From: Sphingorhabdus sp. EL138
GTDB taxonomy: Bacteria > Pseudomonadota > Alphaproteobacteria > Sphingomonadales > Sphingomonadaceae
Assembly (NCBI RefSeq): GCF_900258045.1
Contig: NZ_OGVD01000003.1
Span: 434,001 to 498,000, forward strand
Length of the DNA: 64,000 nucleotides
Reading direction: 5' to 3'
Made by a program: the position numbers and the translations under genes. This document shows, in pieces, positions 1-9,334 of the stretch; position 1 is the first letter of the stretch, and each line of letters starts with the position of its first letter. The notes beneath the pieces were generated by a model. The model made no database searches. It saw only the letters and a program-made list of their open reading frames with translations, and was not told the DNA's origin.

Positions 1-2
1 GA

Positions 3-1601
3 CCTTATCTGACAAGGCGTACGACACCCCAGCAGGTCGATGTCATATGCAAAAGTGCAGAAATTTCCCGGCCAACATTTTTTCGAAAATTGAGAAAATT
101 CCGGAATGATCCACGGATTTCCAGTCTGGTTGCGAACAAATCCAGCGGCGGCGCAAAGACATCTCGGTTAGATCCAGACGTCTTGAAGATCATTGAAAAA
201 GTGATGAAAAGCTATTTTCGCAAGCACAAGAGCAATGCCGTACTAAGGGATTTGTGGGAGCATATTGTCAGAGCCTGCCTTAAAGAAGGACTGAAGGCCC
301 CTTCTGAATCTACGGTAAGGAGGCATTACCACGCGCTATCGGCAAGAGATAAAGCGCGCATGAAATATGGTGCTAAATACGCATATGAACAATTTGACCG
401 TAAGAAGGGGACTAATCCTGAGCGTACATTTCCGTTGGAGCGCGTGCAAATTGACCATACGCTTTGTGATATTGAACTTTTGGACTCAGTAACCAGAGAG
501 GAAGTGGGACGCCCATGGATTACTATTGTCATGGACGAATATTCGAGGGCTGTACTTTCTTTCGTTCTCACCTTTGAAGCACCTTCCGCGACGACGGTTG
601 CCTATGCCCTCACCCGGGCGGTGTTGCCCAAAGAAGACTGGCTCGCATCGCTCAGCGTGAATGGTAGCTGGCCCTTTCGCGGCAAACCACATCGCATATT
701 CACTGACAACGGCAGTGATTTCACCTCAAAAGCAATCAACTTTGGTTGTGATGAGTGGCTCATACCGAGGCCAGAAAAACGGCCCAAAGGCTCTCCGCAA
801 TATGGTGGGCAGATTGAGCGCATCATCGGTACGGTCATGAAGAAAACTAAACTTTTGCCTGGCGCTACCGCTAGAAATTTCGAGCTCGCCGTCAAAAAAG
901 GCCGCCATAATGGCAAAAAAACCGCAACAATGACGTTGCGGGAATATGAGGCTGTATTAGCGACATGGTTTGTTCAAGAATATCATGCGCGCCCTCATGC
1001 GGGTCTAGGTATCTCACCTATGGAGCAATGGCGCCGCGGCATTGAAGGATATGGCAAGCAACCAGGCATTGGGGAACCAGAGCTGGTTTCAGACCCGAAG
1101 AAGTTCTTTATCGACTTTTTGCCCGGCGAGCGTCGTACTTTGCAACGCTATGGCTTTGTTTGGAATTACATCGAATATTGCGATGACTCACTGCAGCCGC
1201 ATCTCGATATGTCGCTCGGCCAGCGCTATCTTGTAAAACGCAATCCGCATGACATATCCAAAATATATTGGCTCAACCCCAAAGATAACAAATATTATCA
1301 GATACGGGCCACGACCCCCGGCCTTTCAGGTTACACTTTGTGGGAATGGAACAAGGCGCGAGAACTTGTAAAGAACTCTGGCACAAAACGCACGGTCGAA
1401 GCGATTGCAGAGCGCATGCGTCAAGAAGAAGTGCTCCTTGGTATCGCAAAAGCAGAAACGAAAAGGGTCCGCAAGGCCAGTGCCCGCAAGCTCGATTCCA
1501 AACATGTCACTAAGGAAATGCTGGGCGAAGACGAGACTGTAAGCGAACCAATTGAAACCAAGCCTTTTGTGCGTCAGATTTTCAAGGTGGAAAAACGATG
1601 A
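3..1601 (+). CDS. tnsB: Tn7-like/TniA-type DDE transposase, 5' end cut by window edge
   Basis: Strand-transfer transposase of the TnsB/TniA/Mu family. Counting from the internal TTG at 90, the catalytic triad is visible: D in VQIDHTLCD, D in RIFTDNGSDF and E in GGQIERIIG. A C-terminal beta-barrel region with WNYIEY follows. The frame stays open from 90 back to base 3 and reads sensibly (CKSAEISRPTFFRKLRKF, helix-turn-helix-like), so the real start is upstream and the TTG at 90 is not it. It overlaps the next gene by 4 bases, as tnsB/tnsC pairs do. It forms a complex with the downstream AAA protein and TniQ to insert the element. Confidence 0.93.
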   Translation, partial: PYLTRRTTPQQVDVICKSAEISRPTFFRKLRKFRNDPRISSLVANKSSGGAKTSRLDPDVLKIIEKVMKSYFRKHKSNAVLRDLWEHIVRACLKEGLKAPSESTVRRHYHALSARDKARMKYGAKYAYEQFDRKKGTNPERTFPLERVQIDHTLCDIELLDSVTREEVGRPWITIVMDEYSRAVLSFVLTFEAPSATTVAYALTRAVLPKEDWLASLSVNGSWPFRGKPHRIFTDNGSDFTSKAINFGCDEWLIPRPEKRPKGSPQYGGQIERIIGTVMKKTKLLPGATARNFELAVKKGRHNGKKTATMTLREYEAVLATWFVQEYHARPHAGLGISPMEQWRRGIEGYGKQPGIGEPELVSDPKKFFIDFLPGERRTLQRYGFVWNYIEYCDDSLQPHLDMSLGQRYLVKRNPHDISKIYWLNPKDNKYYQIRATTPGLSGYTLWEWNKARELVKNSGTKRTVEAIAERMRQEEVLLGIAKAETKRVRKASARKLDSKHVTKEMLGEDETVSEPIETKPFVRQIFKVEKR

Positions 1602-2503
1602 GCGGGGTCGCGGCAGCGGCGCCGGGAAACGGCCGCGTCAATGAAGAGCGCATTGCTCATATCAAAGATCGCCCATTTATCCACTATCCACGTTTTGCTA
1701 AATATCTCGGTAAGATGGAAAGAATGTTGGTGGCAAATGATGAAAATCGGAAGAACATTCTGATTGCTGGAGTATCGGGAAATGGGAAATCATCGATCGG
1801 CAAATATTTTCTGGAGGCCAACCTTCCAATAAGCCAACCCGATAGCGATGCCGACTTTGCACCAATAGTCTACGTCTCGCTGCCTGAAGACGCGAATGTG
1901 GGTTCATTTGCTGGCCGTATTCTCGAAAATTTGTGGGAAAGCAGGAAAGCAAATGTCAATCATTCCGAACGCATGCATATTGCCCGCTCGATGCTCAAGG
2001 CGCTGGGAACCAAGATCTTGATCATTGACGAGTTCCAGCAGTTAAACACAGGAACGAGGCGCAACCGTGAGGCATTGCAAAATACGGTCAAAGAGATTGG
2101 CGAATATTGCAATTTATCGGTAGTCGGTATTGGCATGCCGCCTGCAGTCGACATAATTTTAAGTGAGCCGCAATTGAACCGGCGATTTGAACCGCTAGCA
2201 CTTCCTCAGTGGACGTTTAATGATGAGAGCCGGTCGTTACTAGGCGCTATGGAAGATCATTTCGAGTTGCAGAAAAAATCCTTTCTCGCCGAGAATGATA
2301 CCCTTGCTCGGCGAATATTACTCCAAACGGACGGAACCTTGTGTTGGATAATGGAATTCTTGGAAATGGCAGCCATTGAAGCCATTAATTCTGGAAAAGA
2401 GAAAATCGATTTAAAGCTAATTGATAGCTTGGACTGGATCCGCCCCTCAAAAAGAGCCGCTCATGCAAGCCGCGAACTGGGGATTCAGGCGGACGAAGCG
2501 TAA
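1598..2503 (+). CDS. tniB: TniB/TnsC-like AAA+ ATPase transposition regulator
   Basis: ATPase that links target recognition to the transposase, 301 residues. Walker A is GVSGNGKSSIGKYF (about residue 58) and Walker B is KILIIDEFQQL (about residue 138), with a sensor-like region near VVGIGMPP. Length and layout fit the TniB family (short TnsC). The ATG overlaps the tnsB stop and its own stop overlaps the tniQ ATG (TAATG), so the three genes are translationally coupled. No frameshift or missing motif is seen, so it is probably functional. Confidence 0.92.
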   Translation: MSGVAAAAPGNGRVNEERIAHIKDRPFIHYPRFAKYLGKMERMLVANDENRKNILIAGVSGNGKSSIGKYFLEANLPISQPDSDADFAPIVYVSLPEDANVGSFAGRILENLWESRKANVNHSERMHIARSMLKALGTKILIIDEFQQLNTGTRRNREALQNTVKEIGEYCNLSVVGIGMPPAVDIILSEPQLNRRFEPLALPQWTFNDESRSLLGAMEDHFELQKKSFLAENDTLARRILLQTDGTLCWIMEFLEMAAIEAINSGKEKIDLKLIDSLDWIRPSKRAAHASRELGIQADEA

Positions 2504-3501
2504 TGAAAACTCGAGCCGGTCTTTGGCTCATCCATCCCAAACCGCAGGATGGTGAACTGCTCTCGTCATGGCTGATAAGGATCGCAGCCATGACGGGGCG
2601 CAGTTTGCATGGGTTTTGCGACGATCATTGGCGCGGCCTGAATCTATGGAACAGGGATCTTGATCATCTGGCACCAGAAGTTGTTCTAGAAACACTGGCG
2701 AAGCGAACGGGAACACCAACTAATCAGGTACAAGCAACCACTTTAAATGCATTTGAAGGAACGCTGGTGCCTCGCGTGGTACCAAATGGCTCTACCGCAA
2801 TGGTCCGCCCTATTGGTGTCTGGCATAGGGAGCGCAAAACGCATGGCCTGCAATATTGTTCTCATTGTCTAACCGAAGATCAGATCCCCTATTTCAAAAC
2901 TCTATGGCGCCTCCTTCCAGTATCGACTTGCACACGCCACGGTGTCATATTGAAGAGCAGCTGCCCGCGTTGTGATGCACCAGTAGCACCGCACCGGGGC
3001 GATTTTCTGATATGCCATCATTGTGGTTCTGATTTGAGAGGCCAAAAACACGAGCCTGCAAATTCGAACGTGCTCCAATTTCAGCATCACCTTCAAGGTG
3101 TATTAGCTGGAAATCCGGTCTGCTGGCCAGGGTTTCACGGAACCTACCCGATAGCGTTTTTTGCACTGATAAACCGGCTTGTGCTTTTGCTCTCAACAGG
3201 GGCCAGGCGAGATCGCTTGCTAAAGATACTCCAAGCGAGATGCGATATTGAAGGGATTACCGAATTTACTAGCAAAACTAAAGATACAAAGACCCTGTCC
3301 CCGCGGTCGGTGCATGATGTTATGATCGGTATAACCTATTTGCTGCGCGGGTGGCCATGGATATTCATTGCAACATTCTTAGATGCAAAAGTTTATTGGT
3401 CCTGGGCAATGAAAGACCTGAAGCCCCAAAATGCACCTTATGTATTTTTCCAGCCCACAAAGGCTTTCCTCCAAATCGACCCCAATGCTAAAGATCGGTG
3501 A
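2503..3501 (+). CDS. tniQ: TniQ/TnsD-type target-site selection protein
   Basis: TniQ proteins choose the insertion site in Tn7-like elements. The N-terminus has the family signature (HPKPQDGELLSSWLIRIA). Two zinc-binding clusters follow: YCSHCLTED, then CTRHG/CPRCD/CHHCG around residues 115-180. At 332 residues it is shorter than Tn7 TnsD, closer to TniQ of Tn5053 or Tn6022 TniD. If the element sits in comM, this protein should recognise comM. The stop overlaps the convergent gene at 3488 by a few bases. Confidence 0.9.
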   Translation: MKTRAGLWLIHPKPQDGELLSSWLIRIAAMTGRSLHGFCDDHWRGLNLWNRDLDHLAPEVVLETLAKRTGTPTNQVQATTLNAFEGTLVPRVVPNGSTAMVRPIGVWHRERKTHGLQYCSHCLTEDQIPYFKTLWRLLPVSTCTRHGVILKSSCPRCDAPVAPHRGDFLICHHCGSDLRGQKHEPANSNVLQFQHHLQGVLAGNPVCWPGFHGTYPIAFFALINRLVLLLSTGARRDRLLKILQARCDIEGITEFTSKTKDTKTLSPRSVHDVMIGITYLLRGWPWIFIATFLDAKVYWSWAMKDLKPQNAPYVFFQPTKAFLQIDPNAKDR

Positions 3502-5293
3502 CAATTACACCTTCGCATATCTCGGTGGATCGCTCCATAAGCACTTCGCCTAGATTTCCAGGTGTGTTTCGCGTCCGGTGGTGGACTATGTTGTCGATCG
3601 TAACATCCTGATAACTGCCTCTCGGCCAAGTCCCCCTTACATCGTCGTCAGCATACATGGCCTGCCTGCGGTCGGAAATCCGTTTCAACAAAGAAAACAA
3701 GAACGCATGATCATCCAACTGACTGTGATTCATCACGATACCAACTGGATAAGCCTCTTTCGGTGTTTTTCTTTCAATCTCCAGCGTCCAAACAGTTTGG
3801 TCCTCAACAGCCACCGGAAGAAAAGCGATCCGGCGGCCACGGCCATGATCCTTAAACCAGGCCCAATAGCCCCAGCTCTCAGGAAGCTCGATGAATGTAA
3901 GAATTTCCGTACCTCTGCGGAGAGACGAGTTAAATGTATCCAGATCACCCCCGTCATGAAGGTATTTTCCTGCGGTTAAAAAATTGCCGATTGGGAATTT
4001 CAGCTCAACATCTTTTACCTGGACCAATTGCGGTGTTTCAAATTCTCCATAGTCGAGGAAATAAGCGCTACTTACGACCGGCTGTAATGCCGCAAGATTG
4101 CGAAAATCTTTGACCGCATGTCTGACACCAGCAATTTTTTCATCACCTCCCGGTGGAAGAAATGACATTTGGTCAATCATTTTATGAATTGTTCGCCGGG
4201 CTCGTTGCGGAAAATATGTTATTCCTGTTTTTGAGGCTGTCTCGAACCGGACATCTCTGAAATTTGGAAATGAACGCAAGAAACTGGTTTTTGCGGCCGC
4301 TAATATCACAGGCCGTATCGACGGACGGCGTCCCCGCACAACTTCCATAACTCCGCCGTGATGGTATCGGGTATTTTCTTTAGGGTTTTCTTCTTCCTTG
4401 GCCTTATTCTCCGCATCTTCGAATTCTCGAACACTTAAATCGAACGGAAGCTCCAAAATCAATGTTTCGAATTTGGGCATACGACAATCACTAATAATCC
4501 GTGTTACCTGTCGGACAATGGAGTCATCTGGCAATTCTGGGAATTTTGTCTCCCAAGGGTCGGACAATTCAGCCTCGATATTCAAGTCCCCAATTATGTT
4601 GAAAGTTCCTGCATCGACAATGTTATTGTCTTTCCGAGCATTTCGCCAATGCGCTCGCTGGAAGCGCCAAAAATTTGCGATCTCACGATTAGACATAATC
4701 AATGCCATTTGTAGCGCGCAAGCCCGTGATACAAAACCCAAACGCGGAGCTACACGAAACGTTTTATCATCGACAAAGCCAGTGCGGCTTTCATCTACGA
4801 CGTCATCAAAATAGGAATCGGTCGAGACGGTGCGAGAAAGGCCATCAATGAGCAAACTGGCTGCAGCACCATAAAATCTGCTCAGTTCGGCGTAAGGCGT
4901 AAGATAGAAATTGTTACCAGCTTCCTCATCCAATCTGGTCTTTCGACGAAAGCTGGCGAAATCCTCCAAACCGTGCGGAATTGCCTGTCCATATGCCTCC
5001 GAAAATGAGTTATCTTCAAACTCAGTAGTTTCAACATATTCCATTTCGAAAAGGCGTTTTGCGTTTTTGACTTTAGGTACAGTTATGCTTTTCCCATCAA
5101 AAAGCGTGCCGATCGGATAAAAACCAATAGCGCTGTACGGAAGCCACTTATGAACGGTGCTTTGGTTATTGAGGGTGGGCAAAAAAGTTGCGCTGATTTC
5201 GATCAGATCATCGAACATTGGTGAACGCCGGACCGGGCCGAGAAAAGATAATCTGACGGGTTGTTTGAAGCTCGTGAAATTGAACAGTGGCAT
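3488..5293 (-). CDS. Unknown 601-residue protein of the transposon module (possible TnsE/TniE-like accessory)
   Basis: I do not recognise this protein with certainty. Start chosen at the ATG at 5293 (MPLFNFTSF), just after the upstream stop at 5319; the longer frame from 5392 would overlap the upstream gene and reads poorly. There is no signal peptide or membrane segment. A charged linker (EDAENKAKEEENPKE) splits it near residue 285. The C-terminal third (WGYWAWFKDHGRGRRIAF, LEIERK, YPVGIVMNHS) has an alpha/beta feel that loosely recalls TnsE C-terminal domains; this is a guess. It is convergent with tniQ and forms an operon with the gene at 5319-6260, so it is part of the transposon backbone or first cargo. 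Confidence 0.55.
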   Translation of the reverse strand: MPLFNFTSFKQPVRLSFLGPVRRSPMFDDLIEISATFLPTLNNQSTVHKWLPYSAIGFYPIGTLFDGKSITVPKVKNAKRLFEMEYVETTEFEDNSFSEAYGQAIPHGLEDFASFRRKTRLDEEAGNNFYLTPYAELSRFYGAAASLLIDGLSRTVSTDSYFDDVVDESRTGFVDDKTFRVAPRLGFVSRACALQMALIMSNREIANFWRFQRAHWRNARKDNNIVDAGTFNIIGDLNIEAELSDPWETKFPELPDDSIVRQVTRIISDCRMPKFETLILELPFDLSVREFEDAENKAKEEENPKENTRYHHGGVMEVVRGRRPSIRPVILAAAKTSFLRSFPNFRDVRFETASKTGITYFPQRARRTIHKMIDQMSFLPPGGDEKIAGVRHAVKDFRNLAALQPVVSSAYFLDYGEFETPQLVQVKDVELKFPIGNFLTAGKYLHDGGDLDTFNSSLRRGTEILTFIELPESWGYWAWFKDHGRGRRIAFLPVAVEDQTVWTLEIERKTPKEAYPVGIVMNHSQLDDHAFLFSLLKRISDRRQAMYADDDVRGTWPRGSYQDVTIDNIVHHRTRNTPGNLGEVLMERSTEICEGVIVTDL

Positions 5294-5318
5294 CCCTAAA
5301 TTTGCCTTCCCAACTATT

Positions 5319-6260
5319 TCAATTGCGTTGTTCCACCGCCGCGTTTTGCAACTGACGGCAGAGATATCCTGCTCCTTGCGGCGTGGTTCCAAGCACGCTT
5401 CCCAACCGACGCTGGGTAAGAGATGGAAAAGCGAGCATGAACTTGTTTGCTATCTGGTAGCGGCTTCGCTTTGTGAATTTTCTTATGCGATTGGACGCTG
5501 CAAAGTTGGCCTCTAGCTGATCCAGTTCGCGCAAACCATCAGCTGACTCATTCTCAATGGTTGAAATAAGCATATTTTGCATTTCAGTAGCTGTTAAATC
5601 AAAAAAACGAACTGAACCAATCAGATTGGGCATCAACGTATCCGTCAACCCCGATTTCCAGACCAAATAGGGTATAAACAACCCAGCTATCCAGACCGAT
5701 GGAATCAACCTGCCCCCATTTGTAGTTTTCATTTGAAGAATATGGGCCTCAATTGATGCTTCCAGATGATCTAATATCATCAGGTTAGCATGAACCAGGC
5801 TGCTAGCTGATGGCGACAATGAAAGGTCCTGACAAATCTCACGAACCGCCCTCCATATTGGCGTGTAGATCGAATATGCCTCACCGTCCCAATGGTTCAT
5901 TTCTTGAGATGCGTTGAATACGGAATTCCAAATAGAGGACGCTTCATTATGAACGGAACAACGAGAAAGATTGAATGTTGCGATTACAAAATGGGTGATC
6001 GTCGTAATATGAATGGGATCATTCAACCCCTGCTTGTAACGGGGCGGGAGTGCCGCACCGGCAATCCAATTCTCAACTTCCAAAAGATCAACCCCTATAC
6101 CTGCATTGGAAGCTGACTGGGAAATAGCGCGCAATCGCATACGAACCGCCCAAATATCTGCCACCGGACTGTTCTTAAGTCTGCCGTCCAGCTTTCCGAG
6201 TGCCAAGTATGCTAGATCTCCCATCCTTGAAGTGATAGAACATATCGGGAACTTTGCCAA
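5319..6260 (-). CDS. Unknown 313-residue protein with N-terminal RHE_PE00001/DUF1612-like region and C-terminal HTH
   Basis: Early residues read LDGRLKNSPVADIWAVRMRL and then LEVENWIAGAALPP. This layout resembles the alphaproteobacterial RHE_PE00001/DUF1612 helix-turn-helix family (LDxRLxxSPxxxGWxxR). The C-terminus (SLTQRRLGSVLGTTPQGAGYLCRQL) looks like a winged or simple HTH. It is probably DNA-binding. It is the upstream partner of the 601-residue gene (25-base gap). A regulatory or target-related role in the transposon is plausible but not shown. The gene itself is well supported; the family assignment is weak. Confidence 0.5.
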   Translation of the reverse strand: MAKFPICSITSRMGDLAYLALGKLDGRLKNSPVADIWAVRMRLRAISQSASNAGIGVDLLEVENWIAGAALPPRYKQGLNDPIHITTITHFVIATFNLSRCSVHNEASSIWNSVFNASQEMNHWDGEAYSIYTPIWRAVREICQDLSLSPSASSLVHANLMILDHLEASIEAHILQMKTTNGGRLIPSVWIAGLFIPYLVWKSGLTDTLMPNLIGSVRFFDLTATEMQNMLISTIENESADGLRELDQLEANFAASNRIRKFTKRSRYQIANKFMLAFPSLTQRRLGSVLGTTPQGAGYLCRQLQNAAVEQRN

Positions 6261-6366
6261 TCCAATAGATGCAACGTCGCCAGATGATCTAACCTGTTAC
6301 GGGAAGATGCCTCGGCGAGGCCGGGTAGTACAAACTATTCCAGTAAATGGGAGCAACGACGGTGAA

Positions 6367-6395
6367 GGTATCTTGGCCCTACTTGCCGAGATACC
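6367..6395 (-). terminator. Hairpin after the MaoC gene
   Basis: A perfect 7-base inverted repeat (GGTATCT/AGATACC) with a 15-base loop begins 17 bases past the stop of the last gene of the minus-strand operon. No strong T-run follows, so it is a weak terminator candidate separating the biosynthetic operon from the transposon genes. Confidence 0.3.
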
Positions 6396-6412
6396 GCTCG
6401 CTGTAATCTGGA

Positions 6413-6904
6413 TTACGCAAAAAAAGTATCACCAATCGCTTTTGTTTGCTTGTCTACTAACAAGACCCTGACCTTCATAGTTTGAACTAACCTATTTTCG
6501 TTCGCATAGGTCCTACAGCTGGCTTTGACTAAAACCGCATGTTTATATAGCGCGGGTTGAGAAACACTCAGAACCCTGCATTTTATAGTCAATGCGTCAC
6601 CTACGTACGCTGCTTTGTGCCATCGCAGGTGGGTGTCCAGACCGATCATGTCTGCATCGAACGGAAGACCGCCATTTAAGACCATCCGCATGGTCAAAGC
6701 TGCAGTATGCCATCCGCTGGTAGCATGGCCCTTCAGCAAAGCAGCGGCGGGCCCAATACCGCTGCTGTGAAAATCCTGTCCATCAAATTTTTTAGCAAAT
6801 TCTTCGACTTCGGCTTTTTCGAGTATCTCCGGGCCAGCAGAAAACTCGGAGCCCACGGCTACATCTTCCAGTCCGACTTTTTGAGTTGAACTCAAGATAC
6901 ACAA
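6413..6904 (-). CDS. MaoC-like (R)-hydroxyacyl dehydratase, hotdog fold
   Basis: Dehydratase or hydratase acting on 3-hydroxyacyl thioesters. The catalytic Asp/His pair is in the hydratase-2 pattern FDGQDFHSS, followed by GHATSGWHTAALTMRMV, typical of single-domain MaoC proteins. Its 163 residues match the usual 150-160. It starts with TTG at 6904 directly after the crotonase stop (6906), so the two are coupled. Last gene of the minus-strand operon that begins with the ACP. With FabZ-like and crotonase genes present, it may set double-bond position or remove a specific hydroxyl in the acyl chain. Confidence 0.85.
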   Translation of the reverse strand: MCILSSTQKVGLEDVAVGSEFSAGPEILEKAEVEEFAKKFDGQDFHSSGIGPAAALLKGHATSGWHTAALTMRMVLNGGLPFDADMIGLDTHLRWHKAAYVGDALTIKCRVLSVSQPALYKHAVLVKASCRTYANENRLVQTMKVRVLLVDKQTKAIGDTFFA

Positions 6905-6905
6905 C

Positions 6906-7667
6906 TCATTTCACCGCTCGCTGCGCAGAAGCTGAATGCAGCAAACGATCTCTCACTTCTTTGCGACCCAAAGCTTCGGCTTGCCGATGGGCAACTTGAG
7001 AAAGCTGTTCATCTATATCTCCAAATTGGTTCGAGTTTCTAATTTGTTTGGCCGATGCATAAGCGTTAGAGTTATGACGGAATCGCCGATGCAAATATCT
7101 CTTCAATTGTTTGTCCTCTGCCATATCCTGAACAATTTCGGCCCATTCGTATCGAATCAAATCATCTGAAACGAGTGTTTTGCTCTCAGCGTAGGTCAAG
7201 AGTGCACGCGATCCAAAGCGCCACTCCAACAATTTGAAACCGGTATCTGGGACCAAGCCCAGGCGGGCATAAAGCAATGAAACTCTTGTGTTTCCTGTAA
7301 CAAGTACCAAATCGGAAGCCAGTGCTAAATCCGCGCCCGCTCCTGCTGCAAGACCGTCAACAATCGATACCGTTAAAAGAGGGGAACGCAACAATTCCAG
7401 TATGACTGACTGGACTTGCTCAACCAGTCTTTTTCTTTCCGCAAATTTTTGGTCGAGTGTGTGCTCCATGAATTCTCCGGAGCCCCCGATACAGAACCAA
7501 CCCTTCACTCCTCGAAGGACTAGGAACTTGGCATCTTTGCGAGTTGAGGCGGCTCCAATGGCTTCCTTCAGAAGCGGAATTGTTACAAGATCTAAACCGT
7601 TCTTTGTAGCAGGCTCTCGGATGGTAATTATAATTATATCATCGATCACTTTTGATTCAATGGACAT
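6906..7667 (-). CDS. Enoyl-CoA hydratase/isomerase (crotonase) family protein
   Basis: Crotonase-fold enzyme, 253 residues. The oxyanion-hole segments are GWFCIGGSGEF (about residue 56) and DGLAAGAGADLALASD (about residue 103). The first catalytic Glu of true hydratases is replaced (GADLALAS) and the second region reads LGLVPDTGF, so it could be an isomerase, dehydratase or decarboxylase rather than a hydratase. It sits between an SDR and the MaoC gene in the acyl-assembly operon, as crotonases do in type II or beta-branching polyketide systems. Confidence 0.85.
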   Translation of the reverse strand: MSIESKVIDDIIIITIREPATKNGLDLVTIPLLKEAIGAASTRKDAKFLVLRGVKGWFCIGGSGEFMEHTLDQKFAERKRLVEQVQSVILELLRSPLLTVSIVDGLAAGAGADLALASDLVLVTGNTRVSLLYARLGLVPDTGFKLLEWRFGSRALLTYAESKTLVSDDLIRYEWAEIVQDMAEDKQLKRYLHRRFRHNSNAYASAKQIRNSNQFGDIDEQLSQVAHRQAEALGRKEVRDRLLHSASAQRAVK

Positions 7668-7699
7668 GCTGTTTGCCTCCGATTATCGGGAAGATGTAT

Positions 7700-8500
7700 T
7701 CAATTCGTAGCATTTGTAGTGACGTCGTCGGGACTGGAACAAGGATTTACCAAGCCAGCATAACGACCGCGCGGGGACCAAACATAAGTAGTTCGAATAT
7801 TAGCATTGTTATCGACGTCGGAGAGGCACGTTTGCACAATATGCTTTGCGACGTCTTCTGGATCAGGTAATTGACCGATCTGGGCACGATGTTTGGCGAT
7901 ATGTGCTGGATCATTGCGCTCTAACAGTTTTGCTGTTGCCGTGCCTTCGACGATATCCGCGCTAACAATTTCTAATTTTACGCCATAAGCTGCAAACTTT
8001 GGAAGCAGCTGGCGCAAAGCCATTTCACCGGCTTTCTTAGTAATAGCGATCGGTGCGTAGGGCTCGTAAGGTTCAATTTGATTGTAAAAATGGGCTTCAT
8101 GGCTGGTTAGAAAAACAATGCGTCCATCTTGTACCAAGTACGGCAAAAACTTTTCGCAAAGGCGCTTCTGTGCGTTCACATTGATTTCGAATGCATAGTC
8201 CGATGATTTATCCCACTCCAATCCACCACTGGCTGACAAAACCAGAACATCTATTTGACCTAAAGAAGTAGCAACATATTGTTCCAATTGATCAATCGAC
8301 TTCAAATCGCAGATATCCACTTGAAACACATGACAATTCTTACTTAACGATTTCCGGAATTTCTCGGCACGTCGAGCGTGTTTGTGAAAAGTAAAACCGA
8401 CGCGCCAACCTAATTTATCGAGATTTGACGCAACCGCAGCTCCAATCCCTCTTGAACCTCCGATTATGAGAGCACACCCTTCGCGTTCAGCCAAGTTCAT
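7700..8500 (-). CDS. Short-chain dehydrogenase with displaced catalytic Tyr
   Basis: SDR-fold oxidoreductase, 266 residues. The cofactor motif GGSRGIGAAV is intact, and a Ser is present in FLTSHEAH. The usual YxxxK is not: the Lys of PIAITKKAGE is preceded by I at the Tyr position, and the nearest Tyr is seven residues before the Lys. Relatives with a Y-x6-K-AGE pattern exist among divergent SDRs, so the enzyme may still be active. ATG overlaps the PPTase stop by 4 bases. Likely acts on an acyl-ACP intermediate; substrate unknown. Confidence 0.8.
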   Translation of the reverse strand: MNLAEREGCALIIGGSRGIGAAVASNLDKLGWRVGFTFHKHARRAEKFRKSLSKNCHVFQVDICDLKSIDQLEQYVATSLGQIDVLVLSASGGLEWDKSSDYAFEINVNAQKRLCEKFLPYLVQDGRIVFLTSHEAHFYNQIEPYEPYAPIAITKKAGEMALRQLLPKFAAYGVKLEIVSADIVEGTATAKLLERNDPAHIAKHRAQIGQLPDPEDVAKHIVQTCLSDVDNNANIRTTYVWSPRGRYAGLVNPCSSPDDVTTNATN

Positions 8501-9234
8501 ATCTCCCCTAGAAAATTTGATATTTCGTTCTGCTCGATCTCAATTACGGCAGGCATCGAACCATGAGGCATCGAAATAGACCAGCGATAGTCTCCAAAAC
8601 AATATGACCGCGATTCCCAATTATTTCCCCAAAATTGGCATTCATATTCCTGGTAGCAAAAACCCGTAGATCTTATTCTTGCGATATCAATTTCGTTTAA
8701 TTTTAATTGATGGCCTTTCCCGACAGCCTTAATTATCGATTCTTTTAACGTCCAATATCTATAAAAAAAGTCCAGCTTGTCTGCTTCGTTGAGAAATTCC
8801 AATTTCTCTTTGTTTGAGAACAATCTGGGCACTAGTCTTTCTAGAGATCTATTTGAAACCCTCTCAACGTCCACGCCGACAACGTCGGCTGAAGATATTG
8901 CAATAAATATCAATTCCTTTGAATGGCTAACGTTGAAATGTATGCCATTATCTTCAACCAATTTTGGTTTGTTTCCGGATTGGGAATGAATACCCACTTC
9001 AGATGGATGTTGTTTTAAGAACCGCCCTAACAACTTACGTAACAGCGCTCGCGAGTATAGTTTTTGATCCCTTTTTGCGTCCTGCTTTACCTGCTCAATC
9101 TTGGACTTCTCGTTATTTGACAGAATGGCCCAACAGCGTTGATGTAGGTTGTCTTGGACTTCCCCGAGCGATGCCAAAAAGACAACAGTTCCATCAGTTT
9201 TGCAATAGCTATTTCCAGTCGAGCAAACTGTCAT
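8497..9234 (-). CDS. Sfp-type 4'-phosphopantetheinyl transferase
   Basis: Transfers phosphopantetheine from CoA to carrier proteins. Motifs: NVSHSKELIFIAI, VGVDVERVS (Mg-binding) and RYWTLKESIIKAVGKG. At 245 residues it is a full-size Sfp-type enzyme. It should activate the ACP at 12909-13184 and the carrier domain of the protein at 14614-16413. A cluster-borne PPTase makes the pathway independent of the host AcpS. A 100-base gap to the upstream FabG gene may hold an extra promoter. Confidence 0.92.
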   Translation of the reverse strand: MTVCSTGNSYCKTDGTVVFLASLGEVQDNLHQRCWAILSNNEKSKIEQVKQDAKRDQKLYSRALLRKLLGRFLKQHPSEVGIHSQSGNKPKLVEDNGIHFNVSHSKELIFIAISSADVVGVDVERVSNRSLERLVPRLFSNKEKLEFLNEADKLDFFYRYWTLKESIIKAVGKGHQLKLNEIDIARIRSTGFCYQEYECQFWGNNWESRSYCFGDYRWSISMPHGSMPAVIEIEQNEISNFLGEI

Positions 9235-9334
9235 TTAAATTCAACCCAATTGAAACCACTATGCTTCTCTGTAATTGATTGGCTGGCGGTAACGGTTAAA
9301 GAGGTCTTTGTTGGTTTAGGCATATCGATCTACA

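Noticed and set aside
1-3501. CRISPR array or Cascade/Cas12k genes that would make this a CRISPR-associated Tn7-like element
   Set aside because: I looked for regularly spaced repeats and cas-like genes across the window and found none; the only exact repeat is a two-copy tandem unit at 53233.
5294-5392. N-terminal extension of the 601-residue unknown protein
   Set aside because: It overlaps the upstream gene's coding region; ATG 5293 follows the upstream stop.
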